A stretch of 38,323 nt of DNA. It comes from Lachnospiraceae bacterium. GTDB lineage: Bacteria; Bacillota; Clostridia; Lachnospirales; Lachnospiraceae. The position numbers and the translations under genes are program-made. The stretch lies in the NCBI GenBank assembly GCA_022764445.1, contig JALERT010000225.1:1-38323 (forward strand). Reading direction: 5' to 3'. This document shows, in pieces, positions 1 through 9,639 of the stretch. The first letter of the stretch is position 1. Each line of letters starts with the position of its first letter. The notes below the pieces were generated by a model, which ran no database searches, was not told where the DNA came from, and saw only the letters and a list, made by a program, of their open reading frames with translations.

Positions 1-2054
1 CCTGAAAATCTTGTTAATACAAACAATGTTGGGAAAAGAGCCGGGATGATATATCTTCCCTGACACCCTGCAACTGTATCTAAGCCTACAGGTGTAAATA
101 CTATATACATTGATATTGCTGCAAGAGCACCTATTCCTGCATATACTAAAACAACACCGCTTCTAAACCACCATGGATATCTGCCTTCTTCTTTTTCATT
201 TCTGCTTATTAAAGCAAAAAAACAAATTAAAATCAAAACAAGTTTATCACATGGAACATATCCATTATATGCCATATTATTAATATATTCCTTACCTTCA
301 ATCCATGGATTCAGATATCCTTTTAAAAATTCAAGCAAAGTTTTAGATGCCTGTACCGGATTATTTAATATGTATGATATCTGACCTCCGGCATCGACTC
401 CTGCTCCACCACGTAAATCACCTTGACCTGATGTACTTGCAACACTTATAACATTTTTTACAAGAACCAATACAAATGGTATGGCAATGTTAAACAATAT
501 TAATAACTTATACTTCCAATAATCTTTTTTACTTTCAAATTTACTTTCAGGCATAAAAAATACTATAAATGTTAATGGGAAATATACCATCTTAGGCATT
601 ACAGCCAGTAACATAGAAATAAAAATAAGCCATATACTTTTCTTCTTTATCTTTTCATCTGGTCTTTGTATCTCTCCAAAAAATGTACATAAACCAAGAA
701 GTGACCAGCCTGTAAGCCACGTATCATATGTATAATTAGATGCTATAAATATATTGGTTGGTATTAATGCAATTAATAGCACAAGAAGCTTACCACTATT
801 TAACTGCCTCATTGCATAATAACATAATATCGCCAATAATAAAACATTCATCCACTTTCCAATAATAAATTGTATGTGATACGGCATGTTTAAACCACCT
901 GAAATTATAATTCCAACTGCAGATGGTATGTATGCAACTACTGACGGAGATGTAACAAGCTGACTTAAATCAACAAAAGTTGTATAATATTCTGAAGCAT
1001 AGAGATCATCAATATAATTTATATATTCATTTTGTTCTTTTTCATCATAATATTTTTTATTTAATGCAACTTTTGCAAATCGTTCTTTTTGTATACATGC
1101 TGATAATGGCTGTTTTCTTTCAAGTATATGAGCAAGTGCAATTGACTGCCCAAAATGCGTTTCATCATCCCAGCTGACTCCCGGACTTGGTGGTTCCAAT
1201 ATTGTAATAAATGTGCCAACTAGCAATATTACAGCCATCCCTATTACTTCTATTTTTTTTGAAAAATATTTTCTAAAAATAAATGCCACTTCTATTATCA
1301 GTATAAATCCTGATATAAGGACAGTTGATTTCAAGCTATATTTTACAAAACCATTTTTTTCAAATATAAAAGTAAGAAGCATCGATAAAAGTATGCTTAT
1401 AATAATTGCAGCTAATACAATCAATAACTTTTTATAGTTCTTTGCAATAACATCAAAATAACAGAGAATTTTATTTTCAATACTTCCAATTACCTTTTCA
1501 ATTCTTTTTGATTTCAAACAAATTAAACCAGCGATTACGGATATAACTGCCACACAAATATATAATACGGCCTTTGGTATCCTGCTTTCTGAAGGGATTG
1601 CATAATAAACTCCATTAATTGTAAAATCAGTAGGAATACTCAGAATATAACCAGCATATTCGTTATTCTCTACATTAATTTTAAATCCAAATGTTCCTTT
1701 TTTCCAGGTTATAACATCTGTCTTTTCAGTTAACTTACCGTCGAAATCAATGTTAGAAACCAATATATCCATATCATTATTTGCTGCATTTTCAAAGTCC
1801 AGTAATAATTGTCTTGCATTTTTATTGTTTGGAATCTGAATATAACAATTTTCATTTGAATTATATTTAAAAGTATGATTTTCCTGTGTATATCCTACGC
1901 AATTTGTAATAAGTCCATCATCAACTGATAACTTAGTACAATCATATCCATCTAAATATAAAGAATTAACTGTGATAATTCCTAATAAAGATAATATTAT
2001 AAATATTTCAATAAAATGACGAATTTTCTCTCTATAATTGTATTTATCTTCCAT
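1..2054 (-). CDS. DUF2142-type multi-spanning membrane protein, 3' end outside window
   Basis: An open frame runs from an ATG at 2054 down to the window edge with no stop, about 684 codons visible, so the C-terminus is missing. Residues near 16-34 form a first membrane segment, followed by a soluble extracytoplasmic part of roughly 130 residues and then many hydrophobic helices. The motif PPSPGVSWDDETHF and, near the visible end, GCQGRYIIPALFP match the conserved blocks of DUF2142 membrane proteins, which are common in surface-polysaccharide loci and resemble GT-C glycosyltransferases in layout. Its biochemical role is not established; a polyprenyl-phosphate-sugar dependent transferase or polymer modification function is an inference from context. 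It lies 38 bp after the preceding glycosyltransferase on the same strand and is probably the next gene of that operon. Confidence 0.8.
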   Translation of the reverse strand, partial: MEDKYNYREKIRHFIEIFIILSLLGIITVNSLYLDGYDCTKLSVDDGLITNCVGYTQENHTFKYNSNENCYIQIPNNKNARQLLLDFENAANNDMDILVSNIDFDGKLTEKTDVITWKKGTFGFKINVENNEYAGYILSIPTDFTINGVYYAIPSESRIPKAVLYICVAVISVIAGLICLKSKRIEKVIGSIENKILCYFDVIAKNYKKLLIVLAAIIISILLSMLLTFIFEKNGFVKYSLKSTVLISGFILIIEVAFIFRKYFSKKIEVIGMAVILLVGTFITILEPPSPGVSWDDETHFGQSIALAHILERKQPLSACIQKERFAKVALNKKYYDEKEQNEYINYIDDLYASEYYTTFVDLSQLVTSPSVVAYIPSAVGIIISGGLNMPYHIQFIIGKWMNVLLLAILCYYAMRQLNSGKLLVLLIALIPTNIFIASNYTYDTWLTGWSLLGLCTFFGEIQRPDEKIKKKSIWLIFISMLLAVMPKMVYFPLTFIVFFMPESKFESKKDYWKYKLLILFNIAIPFVLVLVKNVISVASTSGQGDLRGGAGVDAGGQISYILNNPVQASKTLLEFLKGYLNPWIEGKEYINNMAYNGYVPCDKLVLILICFFALISRNEKEEGRYPWWFRSGVVLVYAGIGALAAISMYIVFTPVGLDTVAGCQGRYIIPALFPTLFVLTRFS

Positions 2055-2092
2055 TGTTTCTCCATTACTTTTTTAGTTCAATATTTTCTAAA

Positions 2093-3898
2093 TCAATACT
2101 CTTTCAGATTATAAGAAAAATCAGATTTTACCTGTGTCAGATTGGGACTGTAACAAGGATCAGAATACTTATACTCAGGATGAAGATCATATAATTTCTT
2201 TTGTTCATTCATAAGTCGTTCAAATTTATTACTGTCTTCAATGTCATTTCCCCTGCTTATTGATTCATGATGGTATAATATGGCATCATTTCTTATTATA
2301 TTGTAATATCCCTTTTCAATTAATTTCAGGCAAAAGTCAACATCATTATATGCAACGGCAAGTTCTTCATTAAATCCTCCAACTTCTTTGTATTTACGGG
2401 CTGATACAAGTAAGCATGCTGCTGTAACCGCACTATAATTATAGTCTAGTCTGTTTCTTCCAAAGTAATATATATTATCATCACTTTCACCAGCTAAACA
2501 ATGAACCGGCCCATGTTTAATTAATATTATACCATCATGCTGTATCTCTTTAGTATCCGGATAATAAAGTTTTGCTCCTACTGCGCCTGTATGGTCAAGC
2601 TGAGCCTGTCCAAGCATTCTCTCAAGCCACTGTGATTCTATAATTTCTATATCATCATTTAATAAAAGATAATATTCACCCCTGGCTTTTTTAGCACCGA
2701 TGTTACACATTTTTGAAAAATTAAATTCCATCTTTTCGTAATTATATGATATATCTTTTGATTTACAAAATTCGCTATACTTAACTTTATTTTCTTCTGA
2801 ACTTCCATTATCCACTACGATAAACTCTACATTTTTATAATCTGTCTTTTCCAAGAATGAATCTATGCATCTTTTAAAGACTTCAAAATTATCTTTCGTA
2901 GGTATTATAACACTTACCAATGGATTATTTACCACATCATATTTTACCCTATACTGATATATTCCATCAATAAGTTCAAGAGAACCTTTTAATCCACGTC
3001 TTTTTAATGCATCTTCTTTTGATTTTCTGGCTGCTTCCAGGATGTAAGGTTTTGCCCCCGGATTGATTGCAGTTGATTCCTTTCTCTCTCTCCAGTGATA
3101 TAAAATCTTTGGAATATGACCAATCTTATCTGTCTTTTCCGTAAATCTAAGTGTAAAGTCATAATCCTGGGCACCTTCATATCCTGCTCTTAATCCACCA
3201 AGCTCTCTTACCATGCCTGCTCTGTACATTCCAAAATGGCAGGTATACATATTGGACATAAGAGTATCAGGACACCACTCCTGTTTAAAGTGAGGCATAT
3301 GTCTTTTTTTTCCATCTTCATCTATTTTGTCTTCATCACTATATATAAAGTCATAATCATCTTCATTAAGTTTCTTTGCCATCTCATAAAGAGCATTATC
3401 GCACAATACATCATCACAATCCATAAATGCGATAAATTCACCCTTCGCCATTTCAATAGCTGTGTTGGTACACCTTGATATATGACCATTTTTTTCTCTG
3501 TATTTTATATCAATCTTGGGATTATCTGAATAAGATTCTAAAACCTCCCGAACTTCGTCCATTGTAGAACAGTCATCTGCAAGACATAACTGAAAGTTAT
3601 CATAAGATTGGTTAAGAACTGATTCAATACAATCTTTTAACTGTTTTTTGCTGACATTATATACAGGAACTACAACTGAAATTAAAGGACTATACTGTAA
3701 TTTCTCATTATTTGTTTTTTCTTTCTCGTTTTGTTTTATCCATATGTCATATTCTGACGTCTTAAATACGTGATTCCTAAATATAATTATTAATTTATGT
3801 ATAAATACACAAATACCTTCTTCGTTTAAAATCTTTATTGCAGTATGTACTTTTTTTCTTATTTTTTTTAATATTCCATTATCATTATTTTCAGACAT
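2093..3898 (-). CDS. Two-domain family 2 glycosyltransferase (both domains intact)
   Basis: This 601-residue cytoplasmic protein carries two GT-A (GT2) domains in tandem after a basic N-terminal helix of about 60 residues. Domain 1 (about 73-270) has SVVVPVYN, ADDCS and the metal-binding DCDD at 160-163, plus QDYD and HWR near its end. Domain 2 (about 327-545) has SVIIPTKD, LNDDIE near 413-418, YNDVDFC and HHES. Such proteins extend surface glycans from nucleotide sugars, often making two successive linkages; the sugar cannot be read from sequence. The ATG at 3898 is chosen because an AAGGG Shine-Dalgarno lies 10 nt upstream. A longer frame from a TTG at 3916 would include that ribosome site. 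The gene follows the two-domain transferase at 3962-5710, 63 bp away, in one operon. Confidence 0.88.
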   Translation of the reverse strand: MSENNDNGILKKIRKKVHTAIKILNEEGICVFIHKLIIIFRNHVFKTSEYDIWIKQNEKEKTNNEKLQYSPLISVVVPVYNVSKKQLKDCIESVLNQSYDNFQLCLADDCSTMDEVREVLESYSDNPKIDIKYREKNGHISRCTNTAIEMAKGEFIAFMDCDDVLCDNALYEMAKKLNEDDYDFIYSDEDKIDEDGKKRHMPHFKQEWCPDTLMSNMYTCHFGMYRAGMVRELGGLRAGYEGAQDYDFTLRFTEKTDKIGHIPKILYHWRERKESTAINPGAKPYILEAARKSKEDALKRRGLKGSLELIDGIYQYRVKYDVVNNPLVSVIIPTKDNFEVFKRCIDSFLEKTDYKNVEFIVVDNGSSEENKVKYSEFCKSKDISYNYEKMEFNFSKMCNIGAKKARGEYYLLLNDDIEIIESQWLERMLGQAQLDHTGAVGAKLYYPDTKEIQHDGIILIKHGPVHCLAGESDDNIYYFGRNRLDYNYSAVTAACLLVSARKYKEVGGFNEELAVAYNDVDFCLKLIEKGYYNIIRNDAILYHHESISRGNDIEDSNKFERLMNEQKKLYDLHPEYKYSDPCYSPNLTQVKSDFSYNLKEY

Positions 3899-3961
3899 TT
3901 TATTTTTACCCTTCAATTTTTAATATTTTCATTTGTGACATTCTCTTTTAATTTCACATGC

Positions 3962-5710
3962 TTACTTCAATGAAAAGTCCTCATACCTTAATGTCAAATG
4001 AGGGTTATAATAAGGATCTCCACGCCTTATTACATCACCCCATTTATCCATAAAGTAATTTACTTCACTCCTGAAACGAGCTTCTTTTTCTGATGTATCT
4101 TCATATCCCCTGCTTATAGATTCATAATGATACATCTCTGCAAACGGCGTGAATATAACATCATACCCAGCCTTGCGAAGTTTCATACAATAATCTATAT
4201 CATTAAACGCAACCTTTAATTTTTCGTCAAGACCACCAGCTTCTTCAAAGCACTTCCTTGATGTCATCATACACGCTGCCGTTACTGCCGACATATTTTG
4301 TACTGCTGCCATCCTATCGCAGTACCCTTTTTCTCCACGCTTAAAATGCTTGTGTGAATGACCTGCAATGCCACCGATTCCGACTATTACACCTGCATGC
4401 TGCACTGTATCATCAGGATAATATAACATACATCCTACAGCACCTGTTCTATCACGCTGCGCATACATCAGCATTTCTTCTATCCAGTTTTCACTTATTA
4501 CTTCTATATCATTGTTGAGTAATACTATATACTCTCCATTAGAAAAATCTTTTCCAAAATTATTTATGGCAGAGTAATTAAATTCATCTTCCCATATACA
4601 TACTTTCGCTTTATTTTCTCTCTTTATTTTTTCATAGTACTCAAATGTCTCTTTTTCAGTACTGTTATTCTCAACTACTATTATCTCATAATTTTTATAT
4701 GATGATTTATTTATTATAGAATTAATACATCGGGATAAGTCTTCTATATGATCCTTATTGGGAATTATTATTGATACAAGTGGATTATCATTTATATCAT
4801 ATTTTATGTGCCTTACCTCTTTAAAAGTCGTTTTTTCTATAGAAGCATTTACATTCATTTTTTCAAAATGTCTTTGTAATGATACATTTTCATTTCTTAA
4901 TAAATCGTCTATAGAAATTCTTTTTCTTACTTCTTTGTCCTCATAATACAATATATCCGATATATGAGATACTTTCAAATTGTTCTCTATCGCATACAGG
5001 AAAACATCCATACCAGATATGTCACCACTTCCAGCCTTTTTATAAATATCTGTCGACATTATATATGATCTGCCTATATAATTATAGCTATACAACGTAT
5101 CTACCGAAAAATCCGGTTTATATCTTGGCGTATCTGCTTTCTTTATATTTTTTTCAAATGAATTATCATCACAGTAAATTATTTCAGACTGACTTTTATC
5201 TGCCTCTTCAATCATCCTGTACATAAAAAAAGGATGTAAAACATCACCTGCCATAAGCTTTCCAATATAAGAAATATTGTTTTTTTCAATAAAATCTATG
5301 AATATATTTCCCACATAAAATAAACCATTGACTTTATTATTAAGCGTATACTGATCTATCTTTTCTTTATTTTCTTCTGAACAATTAACACAACAAACCA
5401 GCCAGTTCTCCATTGTCTGATTAGATATACTATCCAAAGTTCTTAATATCTCATTTGATAAACCATCTTTACAATCTACTATAAATGCCACCTTTATATC
5501 GTATTTTACTTGACTAGCCTTTTGTCTCTTTAACTCATCTTTATCAACGTACCACGGTTTTCTGCAATGATGATTATATATCTCATTGTTAATCATAGTT
5601 TTTATATTCTTTATACCGCCTTTTCTTATGGCAAAGTACAGATTTAGAAGGGAACAAGTTATTTCATTTGAACGGATGTAGTATTTTAATTTAGTTTTGA
5701 TATCACCCAA
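3962..5710 (-). CDS. Two-domain family 2 glycosyltransferase, N-terminal domain degenerate
   Basis: This 582-residue protein shares the architecture of its downstream neighbour. The C-terminal GT2 domain (about 310-530) is intact: SIIIPNKD, LNNDIEV at 398-404, FNDIDYC and HYES. The N-terminal domain (about 72-255) keeps the size and general fold pattern but has lost the catalytic landmarks: the PVYN start is replaced by FIVDCKD and the DxD site by LMAGDVLHP at 152-160. It probably has only one active site, the first domain being structural or acceptor-binding (inference). The start is a TTG at 5710, preceded by GGGAGG with an 8-nt spacer; the next in-frame ATG is 38 codons later, so TTG is well supported. 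It follows the Wzt-like ATPase gene by 37 bp and is likely co-transcribed. Confidence 0.87.
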   Translation of the reverse strand: MGDIKTKLKYYIRSNEITCSLLNLYFAIRKGGIKNIKTMINNEIYNHHCRKPWYVDKDELKRQKASQVKYDIKVAFIVDCKDGLSNEILRTLDSISNQTMENWLVCCVNCSEENKEKIDQYTLNNKVNGLFYVGNIFIDFIEKNNISYIGKLMAGDVLHPFFMYRMIEEADKSQSEIIYCDDNSFEKNIKKADTPRYKPDFSVDTLYSYNYIGRSYIMSTDIYKKAGSGDISGMDVFLYAIENNLKVSHISDILYYEDKEVRKRISIDDLLRNENVSLQRHFEKMNVNASIEKTTFKEVRHIKYDINDNPLVSIIIPNKDHIEDLSRCINSIINKSSYKNYEIIVVENNSTEKETFEYYEKIKRENKAKVCIWEDEFNYSAINNFGKDFSNGEYIVLLNNDIEVISENWIEEMLMYAQRDRTGAVGCMLYYPDDTVQHAGVIVGIGGIAGHSHKHFKRGEKGYCDRMAAVQNMSAVTAACMMTSRKCFEEAGGLDEKLKVAFNDIDYCMKLRKAGYDVIFTPFAEMYHYESISRGYEDTSEKEARFRSEVNYFMDKWGDVIRRGDPYYNPHLTLRYEDFSLK

Positions 5711-5747
5711 ATCTTATTCCTCCCTGATTTTTATAAATACAACTCTT

Positions 5748-6986
5748 TTATTCTTTATCGCCAAGCCACTTATGATTCATGCTTATAACACCAAATTCTC
5801 CTATATCGTTACCTTCATTTTCAATATAAAACTCTTTTGCATTTTTTATATAATCTAAAATAACATCATCCTTTTGTTTTATATCTATATCCAAATAATA
5901 CTTTCCCGGAAGAAGAGATAACTTATCAATATTAAATATTATTTTGCCTCTATCTTTTATATCAATCTGAGCCTTATCTGACAGACTGCTTATACCATAG
6001 ACCACCACTCCGTCACTTCTTACAAAAGAAAGGCGAAAATCAGTTCCTTCTGTTTTTTCTTTTTTACACTCATATGCAATTTCTATATTTAAGTGCTCTC
6101 CCATTGTAAATACATGTTTATTTTCTTCATGATTATCCTTATACATATAGAGCTCTTTTATTAATATATCACCATTGCCTGTTCTTTCACTACAGTTAAA
6201 GTTACCGCCACTTTGAGATTTATCTATTTCATTATTAACAGTGTTCATTCTCTCGTTTTCCATATCATTACTATAATGAGCTCCGACTATGGAAGGTTTA
6301 TCTATTTCCTTGATATTACCTTTTTCAATCCAAACTACTTTATCACATATAGACTCAATCTGAGCCATTGAGTGAGATACAATTACTATAGTTACTCCAC
6401 TTGCTTTTAATTCACGAAGTTTTTCAAAGCATTTGCTTTGGAAATTAACATCACCTACAGCAAGTATTTCATCTATCAATAATATATCTGCCTTGACATT
6501 GATTGCAACAGAAAATCCGAGTCTCATATACATACCAGATGAATATGTTCTGACAGGATTATCTATATGCTCCCCGAGTTCTGAGAACGCTATTATATCA
6601 TCAATCTTCTCATCTATTTCCTCTCTTGTCATTCCAAATATCGATGCATTGGTGTATATATTTTCTCGTCCGGTCATATCGGGATGAAAGCCTGCCCCAA
6701 GTTCTATAAGACTTGAAACACGCCCATTGACAACTATTTCTCCTGATGTTGGGTATATTATTCTATTGATAAGCTTTAATGTGGTACTTTTACCACATCC
6801 GTTTCTGCCTATTAACCCTACGGCTTCTCCTTTTTTTATGTTGAAGCTTATATCATTTAAAACCCAGTTTTCTTCGTATTTATTTCTTGACCAGAATAAT
6901 AATTTATCCTTAAGAGCCGTCCCCTTATCATAATATACCTTAAACTTTTTCTTTACATTCTTTAATTCAATAGCGTTATCACTCAA
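5748..6986 (-). CDS. Wzt/RgpD-like ABC transporter ATPase for polysaccharide export
   Basis: A 412-residue ATP-binding subunit that powers export of a lipid-linked polysaccharide with the permease encoded just upstream. The nucleotide-binding domain covers about 1-240: Walker A GRNGCGKST at 60-68, the signature YSSGM at 148-152 (typical of polysaccharide and teichoic-acid exporters rather than LSGGQ), Walker B ILLIDE at 168-173 and the H-loop histidine in VSHSM. Residues about 270-410 form an extra beta-rich domain like the C-terminal domain of Wzt, which in Gram-negative homologues recognises the chain end of the glycan. The start is TTG at 6986, with AAGGAGA 9 nt upstream. The linker (about 240-268) is polar and low complexity. 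Substrate specificity is unknown. Confidence 0.92.
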   Translation of the reverse strand: MSDNAIELKNVKKKFKVYYDKGTALKDKLLFWSRNKYEENWVLNDISFNIKKGEAVGLIGRNGCGKSTTLKLINRIIYPTSGEIVVNGRVSSLIELGAGFHPDMTGRENIYTNASIFGMTREEIDEKIDDIIAFSELGEHIDNPVRTYSSGMYMRLGFSVAINVKADILLIDEILAVGDVNFQSKCFEKLRELKASGVTIVIVSHSMAQIESICDKVVWIEKGNIKEIDKPSIVGAHYSNDMENERMNTVNNEIDKSQSGGNFNCSERTGNGDILIKELYMYKDNHEENKHVFTMGEHLNIEIAYECKKEKTEGTDFRLSFVRSDGVVVYGISSLSDKAQIDIKDRGKIIFNIDKLSLLPGKYYLDIDIKQKDDVILDYIKNAKEFYIENEGNDIGEFGVISMNHKWLGDKE

Positions 6987-7062
6987 TGTAATATTTCTCC
7001 TTTTATTTCCTGAAGCTTTATTCTATTTTTACTACATTTTTCCTTATACATCCTGGAAAAAT

Positions 7063-7839
7063 TTACATTTCCTCTGCAAATCCTTTTTGTAATTTTTCGA
7101 ACACAAAATAACCGACTATTACAGAAACAACTCCAATTATCGCAGAACTTAATAAAGTTTGAAAATGAGGCACTGTTTTATAATATAAAATATCCCTGTA
7201 GGCTGTTATAACAGGTGTCATAGGATTTAAGTTAAATAACGCCTGGTATTTATCAGGAACAAATGACGCCGGATACATTATAGGTGATAAATACATCCAT
7301 GCCATAGTTGCAATTCCCAGTATATGTTCTAAATCTCTAAGATAAACTGTACATGCAGATGTAATGAATGAAATTCCCAGTGCAAGTATGTATTCAATTA
7401 TCATAATAAGTGGTAAACACAGTAGTGCTGTAAAATTAACACCAAATCCTGTAACGATGATAACTGCAAATATAACTATAAAGCAGAATAACATATTTAC
7501 GAAACAGCTCGTAACATATGCCATTGGAAGTACGAGTCTTGGAAAATATATCTTCTTTACCATATCCCCATTGTTGATAATTGTAGTAGCTCCACCTGTA
7601 AGTGACGAACTGAAAAAAATCCATGGAACTAAAGCTACAAAAAGAAACATGTAAAAGTCTTTAATTCCGGCACGCATAATTACGGAGAATACTATTGTAT
7701 ATACAATCAATTGTAATAGCGGGTTTATAAAAGTCCATAAAAAACCAAGAACAGAAGCCTTATATCTTCCACGCAGGTCCTTTCTTACTAACGATATAAG
7801 CATCTCCCTATATGCGTACAATTCTTTTATTCTTTCCAT
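7063..7839 (-). CDS. Wzm/RgpC-like ABC-2 polysaccharide export permease
   Basis: A 258-residue integral membrane protein with about six hydrophobic segments and the ABC-2 pattern of polysaccharide exporters: the N-terminal amphipathic start leads into LVRKDLRGRYKASVLGFLW, followed by NPLLQLIVYTIVF, and near the C-terminus SPIMYPAS and LNPMTPVI. These are hallmarks of Wzm, RgpC and TagG. It should form a homodimeric channel for the undecaprenyl-linked chain together with the ATPase 76 bp downstream. The ATG at 7839 has GAGAGG about 15 nt upstream, a rather long spacing. It lies 96 bp after a GT2 gene in the same direction. Confidence in the family is high; the polymer carried is unknown. Confidence 0.93.
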   Translation of the reverse strand: MERIKELYAYREMLISLVRKDLRGRYKASVLGFLWTFINPLLQLIVYTIVFSVIMRAGIKDFYMFLFVALVPWIFFSSSLTGGATTIINNGDMVKKIYFPRLVLPMAYVTSCFVNMLFCFIVIFAVIIVTGFGVNFTALLCLPLIMIIEYILALGISFITSACTVYLRDLEHILGIATMAWMYLSPIMYPASFVPDKYQALFNLNPMTPVITAYRDILYYKTVPHFQTLLSSAIIGVVSVIVGYFVFEKLQKGFAEEM

Positions 7840-7935
7840 AATAATTATCTAAAACCTCTCTAATAAATGATTACAAAAACTAAGCAATATTTTATAAGAC
7901 AATTGACTACCGTCTATACAAAATATTATCTAACA

Positions 7936-9621
7936 TTAAAACATCATATAATACCTTCCAAACACTCTCATCCCTTCATTAAAGCATGCATCATGCCCAT
8001 TGAGAATGTCTTTCCACTCATTCATAAATTTCTTCCATTCTTTTTCTGATGATCTGACCACACTGTACTCATTATCATTAACCTGGCTTCTGCATATGAA
8101 TGGTGCATATGGCGATACTACACAGTCTCCGAAGTTTTTCTGAGCCGTAAAGCATATGGAAAACCACGCCTGATCAGACCACATACTATAACTTTTCCAT
8201 CTTTTCTGGATTTTGTCGTAATTATCATTTGTCCATATGTTGTATGTCTCATACTTTACAGCTAGTACAGCCCCGCCAAGAAGTGAAACATTTTGTCTGA
8301 ATTCAAGTCTGTTCATATATCCTGATTCATTTTTCGGTACATTCCTGTATAGTGGTCGTATCTTTTCTTCCCAGTGGCGGCTGAAGCAGTATCCTGCGTG
8401 ATACATATTTCCTTCTTTATCATAAACAGCAGGCGCTGCCACATGATTATCTACAGGCTGAAGACACTGTAAGAGTTCTATAAGCCATTCTGGTGATAAT
8501 TTTTCAGGTCTGTATCCTTTACGTACCATTATTATATAATCATAAGAGCTTAAATCCAAAGGAGGTACTTCCCCATTTACTTTTATCTTTCCTTTATATG
8601 TAGTCCCTTTTAGTGACGCTTTTATCCATCTTGCGGTTTTATCATCTTCTGCCAGTATAAATAACCTGCTATTCTCCGGAACATTATATGTAATCTTATA
8701 AAACGGACCATGTTCTTTTGACGATTCTACAACGGCAGCCTCATTTCTTTTTCTCAGATAGTCTGCAACAGCGTTTCTTCCAGCCTCTACTATGTATGGC
8801 TTAGGTGCAACACCTGATGACGATGAACCACTGTGAAGTCTCCAGTAATAAAGTACATCCGGTATGTGCCTTATAACTGCTGCCTCTGATGTAAGTCTCA
8901 AGAATAAATCGTAATCCTGACTTCCATCGTATTGCTTGCGAAATCTGCCTGCTTTTTCCAGGAGATTTTTGTCAAATACAGTGAAATGGCATACATAGTT
9001 ATTACTCCTAAAAGATTCCTGCTTAAAGTCAGGCTTTAGATGTATGCTCTGCACATGATCTGTCTTACCATCAAATGAAAGTTCATCTGTATAGATAAAG
9101 TCTGCATCATATCTGTCAATTTCACGCATTACCTTGTATAAAGCGGATGGATGAAGGATATCATCATGATCCATAAGACCTATATACTGTCCCTGTGCCA
9201 TAATGATAGCACTGTTGGTGTTGTTGGAAATGCCGTCATTGCAGGCAAGCCTTCGGTATTTGATACGCTTATCCTCCTGCTGATATTCTTTTACGATGCT
9301 TTCTACTTCTTTCTGATGTTCTTCGTCGCTTGCATCAGCAAGGCATAGTTCCCATCCACTGTAGGTCTGCCATAAAACTGATTCTATCATATCACAGAGA
9401 AAATCTTCAGGAGTATTATAAAGAGGCACTACTATGCTGATTACTGCTTTCCTCTTTGGCTTCCAGCTTTCCTCTTTATTACGTTCTTCTTTTGATATCT
9501 TTATGGGATAATATTTTTTTCCAAGTTTGTATTTTATCTGATATCTATAGTAGACTTTTCGCATGGTATAACTAATGCCATAGTCTTCTCTGTATTGTTT
9601 AATTTTTGATAACTTTCCCAT
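7936..9621 (-). CDS. Two-domain family 2 glycosyltransferase, C-terminal domain degenerate
   Basis: This 561-residue protein has an intact N-terminal GT2 domain (about 60-265): SIVVPLYN, LADASD, the metal site MDHDD at 150-154, QDYD and YYWR. The second half (about 317-515) aligns in position with the second GT2 domain of its neighbours, but the nucleotide-binding start has become RLFILAEDD and the expected acidic DxD stretch reads MVRKGYRP (365-372). Only one active site is therefore expected, the mirror image of the 3962-5710 gene. The ATG at 9621 follows TAGGAGA closely. It sits between the RgpB-like GT2 gene (18-bp gap) and the export permease, so it most likely builds part of the exported repeat unit. 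Confidence 0.87.
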   Translation of the reverse strand: MGKLSKIKQYREDYGISYTMRKVYYRYQIKYKLGKKYYPIKISKEERNKEESWKPKRKAVISIVVPLYNTPEDFLCDMIESVLWQTYSGWELCLADASDEEHQKEVESIVKEYQQEDKRIKYRRLACNDGISNNTNSAIIMAQGQYIGLMDHDDILHPSALYKVMREIDRYDADFIYTDELSFDGKTDHVQSIHLKPDFKQESFRSNNYVCHFTVFDKNLLEKAGRFRKQYDGSQDYDLFLRLTSEAAVIRHIPDVLYYWRLHSGSSSSGVAPKPYIVEAGRNAVADYLRKRNEAAVVESSKEHGPFYKITYNVPENSRLFILAEDDKTARWIKASLKGTTYKGKIKVNGEVPPLDLSSYDYIIMVRKGYRPEKLSPEWLIELLQCLQPVDNHVAAPAVYDKEGNMYHAGYCFSRHWEEKIRPLYRNVPKNESGYMNRLEFRQNVSLLGGAVLAVKYETYNIWTNDNYDKIQKRWKSYSMWSDQAWFSICFTAQKNFGDCVVSPYAPFICRSQVNDNEYSVVRSSEKEWKKFMNEWKDILNGHDACFNEGMRVFGRYYMMF

Positions 9622-9639
9622 TGCTAATCTCCTATATAG

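Noticed and set aside
980-1437. Small plus-strand open frames of 65 and 74 codons
   Set aside because: They lie antisense to the DUF2142 coding frame and have no ribosome site or family match.
3899-3916. Upstream TTG start for the 601-residue glycosyltransferase
   Set aside because: The TTG would place the Shine-Dalgarno inside the coding region; the ATG at 3898 is correctly spaced.
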